64,000 nucleotides of DNA from Paenibacillus sp. FSL M7-0420 (GCF_038002345.1 NZ_JBBOCJ010000001.1:3782001-3846000), one strand, 5' to 3'. Shown: positions 8,207 to 16,189, numbered from the stretch's first letter. Numbers and translations: made by a program. The notes: generated by a model from the sequence alone, not told the origin.

Positions 8207-9445
8207 ATGACTGAAACAGAGCTTCAGGACAAGCTAAGTAAATATGCTGATTTGGCGGTTCAAATCGGTGTGAATGTTCAGCCGGGACAAATCCTGGTCG
8301 TGAACGCACCGATCACTGCGGCTGAGTTCGTCCGCCTGATTACGGCCAAGGCGTATGCCATCGGCGCCAGCCAGGTTAAGGTGAACTGGAGTGACGAGTT
8401 CATCACCCGCCAGCAGTTCGAGCATGCGTCGCCCGAAGTATTCACCAAAGCCCCAACCTGGTTTGCCGGTGAAATGACTGAGCTTGCAGAGAACGGTGCC
8501 GCCTTCCTGTCGGTCATTGCCGAGAACCCGGATGCTCTCAAAGGCATTGATCCTGAGCGGATTGCGAACTTCCAGAAGACCCGGGGCGCAGCGCTTACGA
8601 AATACCGCGAATTGCAGATGTCCGACAAGGTTAGCTGGAGCATTGTAGCGATTCCTTCCCAGCCTTGGGCAGACAAGGTGTTCCCTGACATTCCTGCTGA
8701 CCAGCGTGTAGACAAGCTGTGGGAAGCCATCTTCCATACTGTCCGTCTGGACCGTGAGGACCCTGTTGCCGCCTGGCAGGAGCATCTCGACACGCTTGAG
8801 TCGAAGGCTAATGTTCTTAACGCGAAGAAGTACGCCAGCCTGCATTACATAGCACCTGGAACTGACCTTAGCATCGAGCTGCCTGAAGGCCATTTATGGG
8901 CGCAGGGGGACAGCATCAATGCCAAAGGTCATTCTTTTGTCGCCAACATGCCAACGGAAGAAGTGTTCACAGCTCCGCTGAAAACCGGCGTTAACGGTAC
9001 GGTCCGCAGCACGAAGCCGCTGAGCTATGGAGGGAATGTGATTGACGGCTTCTCGATCACTTTTGAACAGGGCCGGATTACCAGTGTGAGCGCTGAGCAG
9101 GGCCAGGAAGCCCTTGAATATCTGATCAGCCTGGATGAAGGCGCCAAGTATCTGGGGGAAGTCGCACTTGTGCCGCATCAGTCGCCGATCTCGGAATCAG
9201 GAATTCTCTACTTCAATACCTTGTTCGACGAGAATGCCTCTAACCATCTGGCTATTGGCACCGCCTATGCCTTCTGTCTGGAAGGCGGCAAGGAAATGAA
9301 CCAGGATGAACTGACCGCCCGCGGCCTCAATAACAGTGTGACCCACGTTGATTTCATGATCGGCTCGGCCGAGATGGATATCTACGGAATTACCGCTGAC
9401 GGTACGCGCGAGCCGGTCTTCCAGAAGGGCAACTGGGCCTTCTAG
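8207..9445 (+). CDS. M29 family aminopeptidase (AmpS/PepS type), copy 1
   Basis: Cytoplasmic metallo-aminopeptidase that removes N-terminal residues from peptides. Its 412 residues are the usual M29 length. The family metal-binding stretches are visible: NMPTEEVFTAPLKTGVNG, YLGEVALVPHQSPIS, DENASNHLAIGTAY and the end block NNSVTHVDFMIGS, supplying the Glu, His and Asp ligands. The ATG at 8207 is chosen because GGAGG lies eight bases upstream; ATGs at 8186 and 8201 are poorly placed. A close paralogue follows 51 bases downstream, so the pair is a tandem duplication. Confidence 0.85.
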   Translation: MTETELQDKLSKYADLAVQIGVNVQPGQILVVNAPITAAEFVRLITAKAYAIGASQVKVNWSDEFITRQQFEHASPEVFTKAPTWFAGEMTELAENGAAFLSVIAENPDALKGIDPERIANFQKTRGAALTKYRELQMSDKVSWSIVAIPSQPWADKVFPDIPADQRVDKLWEAIFHTVRLDREDPVAAWQEHLDTLESKANVLNAKKYASLHYIAPGTDLSIELPEGHLWAQGDSINAKGHSFVANMPTEEVFTAPLKTGVNGTVRSTKPLSYGGNVIDGFSITFEQGRITSVSAEQGQEALEYLISLDEGAKYLGEVALVPHQSPISESGILYFNTLFDENASNHLAIGTAYAFCLEGGKEMNQDELTARGLNNSVTHVDFMIGSAEMDIYGITADGTREPVFQKGNWAF

Positions 9446-9496
9446 ACCCCTTATAAGTTATTGCATTTCATTAGATAATGAATGGAGCTGAAGCTA

Positions 9497-10726
9497 TTGC
9501 TGGATTTCAACCAAAAGCTGGAGAATTACGCACTGCTCGCTGTAAAGATCGGCGTTAATATTCAACCCGGCCAGACCCTTGTCGTGAATGCGGATATCGT
9601 ATCGGCTGAGCTGGTCCGCCTGATTGTACGTCAGGCCTATGAAGCAGGTGCGAAGCTCGTCAAGGTTAACTATTCCGATGAATTCGTCACCCGTACCCGC
9701 TATGATCTGGCGCCGTCCGAGAGCTTCCTGGAGCCGCCGAAGTGGCAGGCCGATGAGCTGGAGGATCTGGCAAGGGGCGGAGCGGCATTCCTGACAATCA
9801 TCTCCGCGAATCCGGACTTGCTGAACGGAGTAGATGCAAGCCGCATTGCGGACCATCAGAAGACCGCCGGCCAAGCTATGGCTCCGTACCGCGAGATGCT
9901 GATGGCTAACCAGGTCAGCTGGACCGGCCTCGCCTTCCCATCTGCCTCTTGGGCCGCGAAGGTGTTCCCGGACGCTGCACCTGAGCAGCAGATTGAACTG
10001 CTCTGGGACGCCATCTTCAAGGCCGTGCGCGCAGACCAGGAGAATCCGGTGCAGGCCTGGAGTGTCCATCTGGCCGGCTTGAAGCAGCGCTGTGAGCTGC
10101 TGAACGCGAAGAAATACCGCAAGCTGCACTACACGGCACCGGGCACCGATCTGACGATCGAATTGCCTGAAGGCCATATCTGGTGTCAGGCCGGTGCGGT
10201 GAACAGCCGCGGCCTGTCCTTCCTGGCGAACATTCCGACCGAGGAAGTATTCACTGCTCCGCTGAAGACGGGTGCGAACGGCACGGTCCGCAGCACGAAG
10301 CCGCTCAGCTATGGCGGCAACATCATCGACCGCTTCAGCCTGACGCTGGAGAATGGTAAAGTTACAGACTTCACCGCTGAAGTGGGCCAGGAAGCCCTCG
10401 CTTCCCTGCTGGCCATGGATGAAGGTGCCGCCTACTTCGGTGAAGTGGCGCTTGTACCCTTCCACTCCCCAATCTCGGAGAGCGGCATTCTCTACTACAC
10501 CACCCTGTATGACGAGAATGCTTCCTGTCATCTGGCACTTGGCGCTTCCTATGCCTTCACCCTGCAGGACGGCATTAACATGACCAAGGAACAGCTGGTG
10601 GACATGGGCATGAACCAAAGCCTCACCCATGTGGACTTCATGATGGGCTCCCCGGAGATGAATATCGACGGAATTGCCGATGACGGCTCCACCGACCCGA
10701 TCTTCCGTAATGGAGATTGGGCCTAA
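9497..10726 (+). CDS. M29 family aminopeptidase, copy 2
   Basis: Second copy of the preceding enzyme, aligned along its whole length, with all metal-ligand blocks kept: IPTEEVFTAPLKTGANG, YFGEVALVPFHSPIS, DENASCHLALGASY and NQSLTHVDFMMGS. The start is taken as TTG at 9497, with GGAG nine bases upstream and a product opening MLDFNQKLENYALLAVKIG that matches copy 1. The in-frame ATG at 9482 overlaps that GGAG and has no ribosome site of its own. The copies differ mainly in the N-terminal half and in surface positions, so substrate preference may have diverged. Probably cotranscribed with copy 1. Confidence 0.85.
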   Translation: MLDFNQKLENYALLAVKIGVNIQPGQTLVVNADIVSAELVRLIVRQAYEAGAKLVKVNYSDEFVTRTRYDLAPSESFLEPPKWQADELEDLARGGAAFLTIISANPDLLNGVDASRIADHQKTAGQAMAPYREMLMANQVSWTGLAFPSASWAAKVFPDAAPEQQIELLWDAIFKAVRADQENPVQAWSVHLAGLKQRCELLNAKKYRKLHYTAPGTDLTIELPEGHIWCQAGAVNSRGLSFLANIPTEEVFTAPLKTGANGTVRSTKPLSYGGNIIDRFSLTLENGKVTDFTAEVGQEALASLLAMDEGAAYFGEVALVPFHSPISESGILYYTTLYDENASCHLALGASYAFTLQDGINMTKEQLVDMGMNQSLTHVDFMMGSPEMNIDGIADDGSTDPIFRNGDWA

Positions 10727-10750
10727 GCTTAATATTTATACTATGAACGG

Positions 10751-10794
10751 GACCCCGCTATTTCCTCTTGAGGAGTGGCGGGGTCTTTGTTTTT
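10751..10794 (+). terminator. Terminator of the aminopeptidase pair
   Basis: GACCCCGC and GCGGGGTC enclose an inner CCTCTTGAGG hairpin and are followed by TTTGTTTTT. Confidence 0.85.
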
Positions 10795-10868
10795 ACCAGG
10801 GGACTTTTCCCCTAAGAATGCTATGCGATGAGAGTGCTATGAGATTTAATGAGTGACAAAATGGCTGA

Positions 10869-11047
10869 TTGCACTTTCTGCAATAGAATTCACGGAAACT
10901 ACGGTTAAAACACCTTCTGCTGTATTTCGTACAACAGATTTCTGGATTTCAGCTCAAAACCCCCGTTTTCTCAAAATTCTAGTGTATAAAGTGCAAGAGA
11001 TTCATTTTTTCGGCGAAAATAGCGCTCATCTATTGTATAAAGTGCAA
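10869..11047. repeat. Two inverted pairs of a 19-base element, 51 bases apart within each pair
   Basis: Copies: TTGCACTTTCTGCAATAGA at 10869-10887 and CTGTATTTCGTACAACAGA ending 10938 on the plus strand; then, inverted, 10979-10997 and TCTATTGTATAAAGTGCAA at 11029-11047. Equivalent positions are 51 bases apart in each pair (10887 to 10938, 10996 to 11047). Each copy has a weak internal dyad (for example TTGCA, CTTTC, TGCAA), so the plan recalls the four large arrays with another sequence. It sits in the intergenic region after the aminopeptidase terminator. Its function is unknown. Confidence 0.8.
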
Positions 11048-11115
11048 CCGAAGGTAAAGTTAAGTGGGTAAAAGCAACCCAAACAGCCCAAATGTGAACA
11101 TTCAGTCAAAGAATT

Positions 11116-11161
11116 TTCACAATATTGTTGAAATTAGTTCACAAATATGTCACAATACAAT
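11116..11161 (+). promoter_or_regulatory. Pho-box-like direct repeats with a -10 element
   Basis: Hexamers TTCACA (11116), GTTGAA (11127), TTCACA (11138) and GTCACA (11149) are exactly 11 bases apart, the layout of Bacillus PhoP or ResD sites. TACAAT at 11156-11161 follows at once and could be the -10. The 58-residue gene starts 69 bases further on. Confidence 0.5.
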
Positions 11162-11230
11162 TATAGATAGTGTCTACAGTTCCAAAAGAGGAATGTTTTA
11201 GTCCATGAATAATCTAAGGAGGGAATTCTG

Positions 11231-11407
11231 ATGAAAGAAACTTTCACTCATGACAACACGGATTCTATGGAAACAGAACGTCTGGAAGTCCAGGCTCCCA
11301 AAGACTTAAGTATCGTTGCCTCCGACGCTATCAAGTACACCGCCTACATCATGCTGCTGTTCGGATTCCTGTACTTCCTGGTTGCCTACCTTGGCCCTAT
11401 GCTGTAA
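11231..11407 (+). CDS. 58-residue single-span membrane peptide
   Basis: A short gene with a strong site: AAGGAGGG lies seven bases before the ATG. The product opens with a charged soluble part (MKETFTHDNTDSMETERLEV) and ends in one membrane helix (YTAYIMLLFGFLYFLVAYLG, then PML). I do not recognise the family. Size and layout recall small accessory subunits of respiratory complexes or transporters, but nothing here proves that. It is monocistronic, with its own promoter and terminator. The Pho-box-like repeats upstream suggest control by a two-component regulator. Confidence 0.75.
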   Translation: MKETFTHDNTDSMETERLEVQAPKDLSIVASDAIKYTAYIMLLFGFLYFLVAYLGPML

Positions 11408-11461
11408 GGCTGCTTCAATATACACAAGATACGTAGTACAATCACATATTCGTAAGCGCTT

Positions 11462-11503
11462 ACGGCCGGTCTCCTGCGGGAATGAGATTAGCCGTTTTTA
11501 TTT
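11462..11503 (+). terminator. Terminator of the 58-residue gene
   Basis: ACGGC and TCTC pair with GAGA and GCCGT, with small internal loops, and TTTTTATTT follows. The palindrome CGTAAGCGCTTACG overlaps its left side. Confidence 0.55.
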
Positions 11504-11525
11504 GTCTCCCCTGTCAAAACGCCAA

Positions 11526-11560
11526 AAACGGCAGCCCTCTTCATATGAAGGACTACCGTT
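11526..11560 (-). terminator. Terminator of the AlkZ-related gene
   Basis: AACGGCAGCCCTCTTCA pairs with TGAAGGACTACCGTT with a few mismatches, and TTTTGG follows on the minus strand, seven bases beyond the gene. Confidence 0.65.
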
Positions 11561-11566
11561 CTTTGT

Positions 11567-12259
11567 CTACTTCCAGCCCAGCGCCTTATTGATCCAGGCA
11601 ACTGCCTCCGGTTCCCACGCGTCTTCCATTCGCGAGCGCAACCAGGCTATCGCCTCTTCTCTCGATCCCTCAAACGGCGGAATGCCCGCTTCATGCATCC
11701 AGTGCTCCGAAGTTTCAAAAGAGGTGCTGTTCCAGCCATTCGGCTCTCCGTCCGCATTCACCCGTTGCTTCACGCCAGAGATTACGATATCCATAGACCC
11801 TTGCAGCTCCGTTACCGCATTGTCAAAAGCCGTCTTCTTCTCCTTGGCCTTCATATCAGCCATTGACCGCAGCTGGCGTGTCTCAATTCCCTCATTCGCC
11901 CGGATAATCTCCAGCAGAGTCAGCGCTTCTCTCGTGGCCAGGCCGCTCTGATACCGCTCTTCCAGAGACTGCTGAGGCCCGGACGCTGCCAAGTAAGCCG
12001 GAAGCCACTCGCGGGATACGAGCACGGCTTTTTTCTTGATGAATTTTCCATAGCCGGCTAAGCCTTCTCCGGGAAATCTGACCCGCCAGCGCCAGGGGTC
12101 CAGCTCTGTATCGGTATGCCAATTCTCCGCCAGCGTCAGCCCGTTCACAGACGGATGCTCCGGGATCAGGGGTGCCAGCGGCACAATCCCCAGTCGGGCG
12201 ACTACCTCAGCCATCTCTTCATAGGTGGTTACATTCTCTTGCTTACCTGCTTCGCCCAC
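11567..12259 (-). CDS. AlkZ-related protein
   Basis: A 230-residue cytosolic protein related, by my recollection of Bacillales proteins with the same opening, to the AlkZ/YcaQ DNA glycosylase group. Visible blocks are YEEMAEVVARLGIVPLAPLI, LTLAENWHTDTELDPWRWR, FPGEGLAGYGKFIKKKAVLVS, and a helix-turn-helix-like stretch TLLEIIRANEGIETRQLRSM. It is much shorter than AlkZ itself (about 400 residues) and may lack glycosylase activity. The start is GTG at 12259 with AGGAGG nine bases upstream. It stands alone, with its own terminator. Confidence 0.55.
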   Translation of the reverse strand: MGEAGKQENVTTYEEMAEVVARLGIVPLAPLIPEHPSVNGLTLAENWHTDTELDPWRWRVRFPGEGLAGYGKFIKKKAVLVSREWLPAYLAASGPQQSLEERYQSGLATREALTLLEIIRANEGIETRQLRSMADMKAKEKKTAFDNAVTELQGSMDIVISGVKQRVNADGEPNGWNSTSFETSEHWMHEAGIPPFEGSREEAIAWLRSRMEDAWEPEAVAWINKALGWK

Positions 12260-12347
12260 GTAATTCAGCCTCCTAAGTCAATCTGGCTTGTACACCAAAT
12301 TAAGCTTATCATTATAAATGAGCAAATTCACTTCCTGCATATGCTCA

Positions 12348-12632
12348 TTAGGAGATTTTGTTTAAAAATATACCATTTTCATTACAGCCAATCTGAAAAT
12401 GTTCATCCTGTAAAATCCAGGCATCTGTTTTTTCAACAAAGAAATGAAAGCCTCCGATAGATTGAACCAATGCCGGATCGATCGGTGTAGCACTTGCATT
12501 TAGGCCAATCGCAAAAGCATCTGAGCCGCCACCTGCATATTTTGCATAAATTCTTACATATTGGGCCTCTGTCAAACCCCATTCATCCTTAAAAGAATCA
12601 ATAGCTTGTTCCGTTACTTCAAATGATATCAT
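12348..12632 (-). CDS. HesB-like protein (YneR type, without cluster cysteines)
   Basis: A 94-residue protein with a HesB/IscA-like fold: SFEVTEQAIDSFKDEWGL, YVRIYAKYAGGGSDAFAIGL and FHFFVEKTDAWIL. The three cysteines that bind iron-sulfur clusters in A-type carriers are missing; only one Cys is present (IGCNENG). Proteins of this YneR type have no settled function. AAGGAG lies nine bases before the ATG. It follows the true A-type carrier by 23 bases on the same strand, so the two form one unit. Confidence 0.7.
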   Translation of the reverse strand: MISFEVTEQAIDSFKDEWGLTEAQYVRIYAKYAGGGSDAFAIGLNASATPIDPALVQSIGGFHFFVEKTDAWILQDEHFQIGCNENGIFLNKIS

Positions 12633-12655
12633 CCCTGTTCTCTCCTTCCCCCAGG

Positions 12656-13015
12656 TTAATCACATTTTTTAACTTCCCCCCGATAGTTAGCCATCCGAAA
12701 ACTGGCCCCGCATCCACATGAGGCTTTGGCATTAGGGTTATTCATGGTGAATCCGCCTATCATTCCGCTTTGTTCATAGTCAATTTCAAGACCGTCAATA
12801 TATGGAATACTCTTCGTGTGAACAACTATACTGAACTTATCTTTATGGAATACCATATCCTCCTCTGTCTGCTGCTCATCCAAGACAAGGGTATAAGATA
12901 ATCCGCTGCATCCCCCTTCTTCAACACCTACTCTAAGAAAAGAGTGCCGGGTATCAGCGGTTAACAAGATTTCGGCGATTTTCTCTGCTGCGATCTCACT
13001 GACCTCAATGTTCAT
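12656..13015 (-). CDS. A-type iron-sulfur carrier (IscA/SufA/ErpA family)
   Basis: Carries or delivers Fe-S clusters to apoproteins in the cytoplasm. All three cluster cysteines are present: C36 in GVEEGGCSGLSYTL and C100/C102 in ASCGCGASF. It is close to B. subtilis YutM in plan. The start at 13015 has GGAGG seven bases upstream; the ATG at 13021 is only one base from it. It sits in a run with the HesB-like, HxlR and MFS genes, opposite a SufR-like repressor, which suggests a Fe-S-sensing locus. Confidence 0.85.
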   Translation of the reverse strand: MNIEVSEIAAEKIAEILLTADTRHSFLRVGVEEGGCSGLSYTLVLDEQQTEEDMVFHKDKFSIVVHTKSIPYIDGLEIDYEQSGMIGGFTMNNPNAKASCGCGASFRMANYRGEVKKCD

Positions 13016-13044
13016 CTTCATTCCTCCTCGTTTACAAGCTTAAT

Positions 13045-13344
13045 TTAGTTTTGGCTACCCCAGTCCATTAAACAAGGTATGAACGTAGCGAGAGCCGCTC
13101 CTTTTGGTGTAAGTTCATACATGGTTTTTGTAGGGCGCTGCGGACTGGTTCTCTTGACCAGATTATGATGTTGAAGCTCCTTTAAACGCTGGGAAAGGAT
13201 TCTTTGCGTAATGGAAGGGATACTCCGGTTGATTTCACTAAATTTCTTCGGACCGTAAGAAAGAGTGAATAAGATGTGGATCGTCCATTTAGACCCGATG
13301 ATGTCAAAGGCTATAAGAAGTTTCTCCCTATCCTCATTGGACAA
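13045..13344 (-). CDS. HxlR family winged-helix regulator
   Basis: A MarR-like dimeric repressor or activator of the HxlR type: FDIIGSKWTIHILFTLSYG, FSEINRSIPSITQRILSQRL (recognition helix), then HHNLVKRT and MYELTPKGAAL. It lacks the usual redox CP motif before the domain. The start is uncertain. TTG at 13344 has GAGGGTG nine bases upstream and overlaps the MFS gene by 11 bases, typical of translational coupling; ATGs at 13371 and 13377 have no ribosome site. It probably controls the coupled MFS pump. Confidence 0.75.
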   Translation of the reverse strand: MSNEDREKLLIAFDIIGSKWTIHILFTLSYGPKKFSEINRSIPSITQRILSQRLKELQHHNLVKRTSPQRPTKTMYELTPKGAALATFIPCLMDWGSQN

Positions 13345-14740
13345 TGACCGGCACACCCTCTTTCTTAGCATCAGCATTCTTGATGGATGGCTGTGAGATC
13401 CGGGTGCTGGCAATGATGCTAATAACGATCAACAAGAGATGGAAGCCCATTGCTGCAATTAAGCCGGATTGCAGTGACATTCCGCCAGCCTGACACACGA
13501 CGAGTATGGAACCGCCAATCCCGATAACAACGCCGGGTGTAAAAGAATCCGCGAATTGCAGATTTGCCGAGGTTTGGCCCACGCCGCCTTCCCCTGTTTG
13601 GGAAAAGGCTACAACACCGCTAATCGGATGCGCCAATCCAATACCAACTCCTGCGATGATCTGACCCATAACTGCAACGGTAACGGACACAACCGGTATC
13701 CAGAATACGATGGCAATCCCGATGGCAAGCAGCAATACCCCAAGAATAATTCTCATATGACGTCCACGGCCCTGATCTGCCGCATCCCATCGTCCTTGCA
13801 GATACGCAATGATACACCAGCTTAATGCAGCACTCGCTACGATTAAACCGGCCTGAGAAGGTGTAATTCCTTTCACATTAATTAGAGCCAATACCAGGAA
13901 ATTCTGTGTGCTGGTATAGGCAGCGAAGAACAACCCGCGTGTAGCCAGAATCGCCGGCATCCCTCTTCGCAGCGTAAGCGTTCCCTTCGGCAGCAATTGA
14001 CGGAGCGGAAATATCATACCTACGAGGCCAATCATGACGAATACAAATCCCATCGTGCCCGGAAGCATACCTAGACCAACCAGGAAAAGACCTGTACCCA
14101 TCGTTAAGAGTAACGCCATCCAAGTGGATGAAGATCCGCTAGCCTCTCCCGTCTGCTGCACTTTCAATTTCCTGAACGCAGGTAAACTAAGCACTGCTGA
14201 AACAACCAGCACAGGTAAAATCCCCCAGAAAACAAACCGCCAGGACCACTGGTCTGCTATAAGACCTGCTACATATGGACCGAGCATGGACGGAAGGACA
14301 TAGGCTGTACCAAATGCTCCAAGGATCTTGGCACGTAACTCATCCGGGTAACTTAAGGATATGGCTGTATACACACAAGTCATCATAGCTCCGGCACCCA
14401 AACCCTGCAGGGCCCGTGATCCTATCATGATATACATATCGCCTGCTGTTGCGGCAGCGACCAGTCCTGCGATAAACAACAACAACGCATAAGTGAAGGG
14501 TGCTGCAGGTCCTCTTTTATCTATGATTCGACCGACGACCAGCGTTCCGATAATCTGCGCAAGCAGGTACGTACTGAATATCCATCCGAACAGGCTAAGC
14601 CCGTTCAAGTCTCCGGCAATCGAAGGAGCAATGGTAGTTACGGATAGACCTTCGAATCCAACAGCCATCACGGACAGGATAATCCCTATGGATAGTGCAA
14701 AATAACGCGGGCTGAAAATACTTTGATGATTAGGCGACAT
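13334..14740 (-). CDS. MFS multidrug efflux transporter (DHA family)
   Basis: A 468-residue proton-driven efflux pump of the inner membrane. Motifs include LNGLSLFGWIFSTYLLAQII, GRIIDKRG (loop 2-3), the long-range helix SRALQGLGAGAMMTCVYTAI and motif C-like AYVLPSMLGPYVAGL, marking an antiporter. The ATG at 14740 has GGAGG nine bases upstream; the ATG at 14800 lacks one. The gene's 3' end overlaps the HxlR gene. It is divergent from the SufR-like gene, with the paired operators 14794-14858 between them, so control by that repressor is likely. The drug is unknown. Confidence 0.85.
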   Translation of the reverse strand: MSPNHQSIFSPRYFALSIGIILSVMAVGFEGLSVTTIAPSIAGDLNGLSLFGWIFSTYLLAQIIGTLVVGRIIDKRGPAAPFTYALLLFIAGLVAAATAGDMYIMIGSRALQGLGAGAMMTCVYTAISLSYPDELRAKILGAFGTAYVLPSMLGPYVAGLIADQWSWRFVFWGILPVLVVSAVLSLPAFRKLKVQQTGEASGSSSTWMALLLTMGTGLFLVGLGMLPGTMGFVFVMIGLVGMIFPLRQLLPKGTLTLRRGMPAILATRGLFFAAYTSTQNFLVLALINVKGITPSQAGLIVASAALSWCIIAYLQGRWDAADQGRGRHMRIILGVLLLAIGIAIVFWIPVVSVTVAVMGQIIAGVGIGLAHPISGVVAFSQTGEGGVGQTSANLQFADSFTPGVVIGIGGSILVVCQAGGMSLQSGLIAAMGFHLLLIVISIIASTRISQPSIKNADAKKEGVPVIVQ

Positions 14741-14793
14741 GAAATGAGACCTCCAGGAAAATTGGTATGTATACATCGTATCCGGATACTTAG

Positions 14794-14858
14794 TAAACAT
14801 TTTTGTTTATAAAGTCTAGGCTACAGTCCGGCTTTGACTTTGTCAACATTTTTGTTTA
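14794..14858. promoter_or_regulatory. Two operator-like dyads between the MFS and SufR-like genes
   Basis: TAAACATTTTTGTTTA at 14794-14809 is a perfect dyad (TAAACA, TGTTTA). TCAACATTTTTGTTTA at 14843-14858 is a near copy. They start 49 bases apart. The second lies inside the promoter of the SufR-like gene, the position expected for autorepression. Confidence 0.65.
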
Positions 14859-14862
14859 AAAT
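14834..14862 (+). promoter_or_regulatory. Promoter of the SufR-like gene
   Basis: TTGACT (14834-14839), a 17-base spacer and TAAAAT (14857-14862) make a good sigma-A promoter. The dyad at 14843-14858 fills the spacer. Confidence 0.65.
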
Positions 14863-14907
14863 GTAGGGAGTGATGTGAATTCAGTTGCTGCAAAAAGGAG
14901 GTGCACC

Positions 14908-15567
14908 ATGAGCCGGAATGAAATCAAAAAGGATGTCTCCACCCGTACCCGAAGAGCGATCATTGATCTGTTAAAGGAGCGTGGGGGCATGGATGTTATG
15001 ACCCTCTCCGCTCATTTTTCGCTGTCTGGAATGGCTATTCGCCAACATTTGAATGCACTGAAGGAAGAGGGATTGGTTACGAATGTGGAAGAGGCCCGTC
15101 CCATGGGCCGGCCCACCAAGCTGTGGATATTAACACCAGCAGCTAATCGTTTTTTTCCAACCGGATATTCGGATTTATCCATCAGCCTCATTAATTCTAT
15201 GAAAGAAGCTTTTGGCAATGAAGGGCTGGACAAGCTGCTGGATGTTCGAAATAAAAAGATGCAGGCACAATATCTTCAGCATCTTGGCGATGCATCGGAT
15301 GTTAGAGAGAAATTGGAGAAGCTGGCCGAGATTCGAACCAATGAAGGTTATATGGCCGAGGTTAAGACGCAGGAGGATGGCAGTCACTTGTTCATCGAGA
15401 AACATTGTCCGATCTGTGAAGCTGCTGCTGTATGTACCGGGTTATGCAAGAATGAGCTGCATTTATTTAAAACGGTGCTAGGAGATGATGTTCATATTGA
15501 GCGAGGGGAGTACATTTTAGCGGGAGGCAGAAACTGCAGCTACACCGTTAGGCAAAATAAGCCGTGA
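14908..15567 (+). CDS. SufR-like iron-sulfur transcriptional repressor
   Basis: A 219-residue DNA-binding protein. Its N-terminal winged helix (VMTLSAHFSLSGMAIRQHLN, EEARPMGRPTKLW) is of the DeoR/ArsR-like type used by SufR. The C-terminal part has the SufR cysteine pattern: HCPIC (C157, C160), C166, C170, and C200 in GGRNCSY. By family knowledge SufR senses Fe-S cluster state. The ATG at 14908 follows AAGGAGG. It faces the MFS/HxlR/A-type carrier/HesB run. Which genes it controls is inferred from position and the shared dyads. Confidence 0.8.
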   Translation: MSRNEIKKDVSTRTRRAIIDLLKERGGMDVMTLSAHFSLSGMAIRQHLNALKEEGLVTNVEEARPMGRPTKLWILTPAANRFFPTGYSDLSISLINSMKEAFGNEGLDKLLDVRNKKMQAQYLQHLGDASDVREKLEKLAEIRTNEGYMAEVKTQEDGSHLFIEKHCPICEAAAVCTGLCKNELHLFKTVLGDDVHIERGEYILAGGRNCSYTVRQNKP

Positions 15568-15604
15568 CAACAAGAGCAACCTCACTTGGAGATTGCTCTT
15601 TATT

Positions 15605-16189
15605 TCATTTGATGCTGTCTGCGTCCGATCCCATACAGCGGATTCCCGCAATATAGGTGTTAATCAGCCGGGTGAGCGTGACATTCAGGTCCAGCGGCAT
15701 TCCAAATCCGCCCTGGTGCTCTAAGGTGGAGAATCCGTGCAGTATACTCCGCAGTCCACGGACTGCATGCAGATTGCCTTCCTCCTCCAAGCCGAATGCG
15801 GATATCACCTGGATGATGAGCGACAGGATCTTCCCTCCCGCCGCTTCCAGAGCGGTGTCTCCTTGTTCGGGTGCTTTTAGCGTCGTCTGGTACAGCCCCG
15901 GGTGCGCTCTGGTGAATCCGATGTAAGCCTGACTCATGGCATGTACTGCAGCCTCTCCGCTTAGCCCCTCCGTTGCCTCCGATATGACCTCATACAGCTG
16001 CTCCAGGCCATATACCGCCATCAGTGTACGCAGCCCAGCAAGCCCGTTGATGTGATTATAGAGTGACGGGGAACGGACACCCAGCTTCGCGGCAAGTGCA
16101 GCCAGCGTCACTTCTTCAATCCCGTATTCATCCGCCAGCTCTGCGGCAGCCAGCACCAGCGTGTGCGTGTCCAGACCTGCTCTAGCCAT
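15605..16189 (-). CDS. TetR family repressor
   Basis: A 194-residue regulator: an N-terminal helix-turn-helix (EVTLAALAAKLGVRSPSLYNHI) and a C-terminal ligand-binding part (AYIGFTRAHPGLYQTTLKAPE, LRSILHGFSTLEHQGGFG) of the WHG-containing type. The start at 16189 overlaps the end of the metallo-hydrolase gene by eight bases, so the two are translated together. The perfect dyads at 16928-16971 upstream of the pair are the probable autoregulatory operators. The inducer is unknown. Confidence 0.85.
   Translation of the reverse strand: MARAGLDTHTLVLAAAELADEYGIEEVTLAALAAKLGVRSPSLYNHINGLAGLRTLMAVYGLEQLYEVISEATEGLSGEAAVHAMSQAYIGFTRAHPGLYQTTLKAPEQGDTALEAAGGKILSLIIQVISAFGLEEEGNLHAVRGLRSILHGFSTLEHQGGFGMPLDLNVTLTRLINTYIAGIRCMGSDADSIK

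Noticed and set aside
9494..10630. 378-residue open frame opposite the second aminopeptidase
   Set aside because: Antisense to a conserved enzyme; the frame is open because of codon bias on the coding strand.
11453..11466. cre operator CGTAAGCGCTTACG
   Set aside because: The TG needed at the consensus start is CG, and the palindrome lies at the 3' side of both neighbouring genes; it is part of a terminator stem.
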